The notes under the pieces were generated by a model. The model saw only the letters and a list, made by a program, of their open reading frames with translations, was not told the DNA's origin and searched no databases. 6,379 nt of DNA. Source: Candidatus Hydrogenedentes bacterium UBA2224. Its GTDB lineage: Bacteria; Hydrogenedentota; Hydrogenedentia; Hydrogenedentales; SLHB01. Positions within the stretch are counted from its first letter, which is position 1; the number at the start of each line of letters is the position of its first letter. Positions 4,940-6,379 of this stretch are shown here, in pieces. Location: NCBI GenBank assembly GCA_002348185.1, contig DDYW01000127.1, forward strand, positions 1 to 6,379. The letters run 5' to 3'. A program made the position numbers and the translations under genes.

Positions 4940-6379
4940 CGAGCGGGGTCAGGGGCCGGGGAGAGCCAGGGGAACTGGCCGGGAAGCACGAGCAGGTGCG
5001 GTGCGCTGGCCGGGAACGGCGCATCGATCCGGAAACGCGTGTCACTCTCCACCTCTACCGAAATCTCCGGCGCGGGCTCGAGCGGCATCACCTCAACGGG
5101 TTTGGCGCCCTCGACGAGAATGGCCACGGTGTTGTCCTGCAAGATGCTCTGCATGCGGACGCCTTTCCGCGCGAACACGTTGATTGGGGGCGCGGCGAGA
5201 ATGCCTCCCGAAAATGCCGGCAATTCGGGGCGGTAGGGCACGGTCCGTTCATCGAAAACAAGGGACGACGACAGGCACAACGGCGCTCCCTCCAGATACT
5301 GGATGTCGGGGCACACCAGCAGCGCTTCACCGGATGCCGGGGCGGTGTCCGTGCCGTTTGCGAGGCGGATCTGAGCGTGAAAATCGCGCAGCATGGTTCC
5401 CGCAACGCGCCACTGCATGATGGCGTGCACCTGCATGAGCATGAAGACCAGGCAGAGCAGGGACGTGCCGGCCACCGTAAGACGCCGCCACTTGGGATGG
5501 TCCATGATGCGGTGAAACAGGGCGGTCAGGCCCACGGTGAACAGCGCATTCGCGAGCAGCAGCTGCCCGCCGCCAATCAGATGGACCGGATCAATGGCGC
5601 GTCCGCCTCCAAACACCCTGACGGCGGGGATGGCCAGCAGGGCGAACAGGAGCATCGGACGCCGGGCTTTCCGGTAGATGAGAAACAGCACGGCGAGCAC
5701 GGCTGCAGCCGCGAGCCATCCCAGCCAGGGGTGTTCGTGAAGGGTCTGGACGGTGCCGGGCAGGAAGCCGATGGGATACACGATGAAATACAACGGCCCG
5801 AACATGGCGGCCACGTCGCCGCCGTGCGTGAACAGGGTCGCGCGATGCAGAACCGCCGCGCCGAGGCCCACAAGCAGGACGGGCCCCAGGCGGGCCGCCC
5901 GTCTGGAGACGCCATCCGATGCAAGCAGCGCCTCGAACAGAGCGCATACAATAACCAGTCCGATATTCTCCGGCGCCGCGATCGCGGCCAGGGCAAACAA
6001 CGGCGCCGCGAGCAGCAGCCACGCAAGCGAGCCCGAGCGGACCGTCAGCACATACGCATCCAGCGCGACCAGCGCCAGAAAACACGGCAGCAGATCGACC
6101 ATGCCGCACAGGTTGGCGACCGATTCGGTATGCACGGGGTTAGCCATGAAGAGGACCGCAGCCAGCGTGCCCAGCCACCACGGTCCGCGATGTCCCAGCT
6201 TCATGAGGTAAAAGATCGCGATCATGCACCCGTACAGGAGGACGATGTTGACCGCATGATAGGGCCAGAATGCGCTTCCAAACGCGTGTTGCAGCGCCTG
6301 CCAGACCGGAGCAAGTCCCGCCGGCAGGTCCTGTGCGGCGTAATCGCGCCCCATCGGATAGATGCCGAGGGCCCAACTG
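4936..6379 (-). CDS. Polytopic GT-C-type glycosyltransferase-like membrane protein, TMTC/PMT-related (5' end outside window)
   Basis: About ten hydrophobic helices fill the first 315 visible residues (numbering from the in-frame ATG at 6354), followed by a soluble tail of about 155 residues. Two blocks match the TMTC/PMT-like GT-C family: FWPYHAVNIVLLYG (29-42), the usual yH-x-x-N-x-x-L-x-H region, and ANPVHTESVANLCGMVDLL (71-89), the HPVHxEsVAw-x-x-rkDLL motif. Such enzymes move sugars from polyprenyl-phosphate carriers to targets on the outer face of the membrane. The reading frame stays open to the window edge, ATG 6354 has no ribosome binding site, and the first luminal loop with the expected catalytic acidic residue is not visible. 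The gene therefore very likely starts beyond 6379. Two later conserved positions look altered: the usual K-E before the next helix reads APEN (127-130), and the later Arg-rich R-Y/L-P block reads DPVHLIGGG. The C-terminal tail has no TPR repeats, unlike many relatives. Family membership is moderately secure; activity and substrate are unknown. Confidence 0.75.
   Translation of the reverse strand, partial: SWALGIYPMGRDYAAQDLPAGLAPVWQALQHAFGSAFWPYHAVNIVLLYGCMIAIFYLMKLGHRGPWWLGTLAAVLFMANPVHTESVANLCGMVDLLPCFLALVALDAYVLTVRSGSLAWLLLAAPLFALAAIAAPENIGLVIVCALFEALLASDGVSRRAARLGPVLLVGLGAAVLHRATLFTHGGDVAAMFGPLYFIVYPIGFLPGTVQTLHEHPWLGWLAAAAVLAVLFLIYRKARRPMLLFALLAIPAVRVFGGGRAIDPVHLIGGGQLLLANALFTVGLTALFHRIMDHPKWRRLTVAGTSLLCLVFMLMQVHAIMQWRVAGTMLRDFHAQIRLANGTDTAPASGEALLVCPDIQYLEGAPLCLSSSLVFDERTVPYRPELPAFSGGILAAPPINVFARKGVRMQSILQDNTVAILVEGAKPVEVMPLEPAPEISVEVESDTRFRIDAPFPASAPHLLVLPGQFPWLSPAPDPAR

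Noticed and set aside
5577..6211. Several open frames on both strands within the GT-C-like gene
   Set aside because: They are low-complexity Arg/Ser/Ala translations lying over a continuous polytopic membrane reading frame.
1..6379. CRISPR array, tRNA/rRNA, insertion sequence or attachment site
   Set aside because: I scanned by eye for spaced repeats, cloverleaf-like segments, transposase motifs and terminal inverted repeats and found none.

Overview
The window is GC-rich bacterial chromosomal DNA (roughly 60-65% by eye) holding five protein genes, two of them cut by the window edges. I see no RNA gene, insertion sequence, CRISPR array or long repeat. Only secA is a universal marker. The others are an alkaline-phosphatase/sulfatase-fold membrane protein, a Tat-exported SGNH hydrolase, a zinc-ribbon membrane protein and a TMTC-like GT-C membrane protein. 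This mix suggests a poorly characterised Gram-negative-type lineage of the Planctomycetes/Hydrogenedentota/Sumerlaeota kind; that placement is inference from gene content only.

Layout: (1) 1-1458, minus: the first 486 codons of secA, leaving the window inside its second nucleotide-binding domain. (2) 1459-1583: a 125-bp divergent control region with a good sigma70-type promoter for secA. (3) 1584-3704, plus: a five-helix membrane protein with a beta-rich linker and a sulfatase-fold domain whose catalytic residues look lost. (4) 3706-4488, plus: a Tat-exported SGNH/GDSL hydrolase, 1 nt downstream and probably translationally coupled to the previous gene. (5) 4489-4512: a short convergent junction covered by a small hairpin. 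(6) 4513-4875, minus: a zinc-ribbon protein with two membrane helices and its own candidate promoter. (7) 4936-6379, minus: a polytopic GT-C-type glycosyltransferase-like protein, 5' end outside the window.

The plus-strand pair is the most unusual part. A membrane-anchored pseudo-phosphatase/sulfatase is coupled to an intact secreted SGNH esterase-type enzyme. A reasonable but unproven reading is that the first protein is a non-catalytic binding or scaffold partner and the second does chemistry (for example ester removal or transfer) on an envelope glycan. The neighbouring GT-C-like gene fits an envelope-polysaccharide theme, but it lies on the opposite strand and need not be linked.
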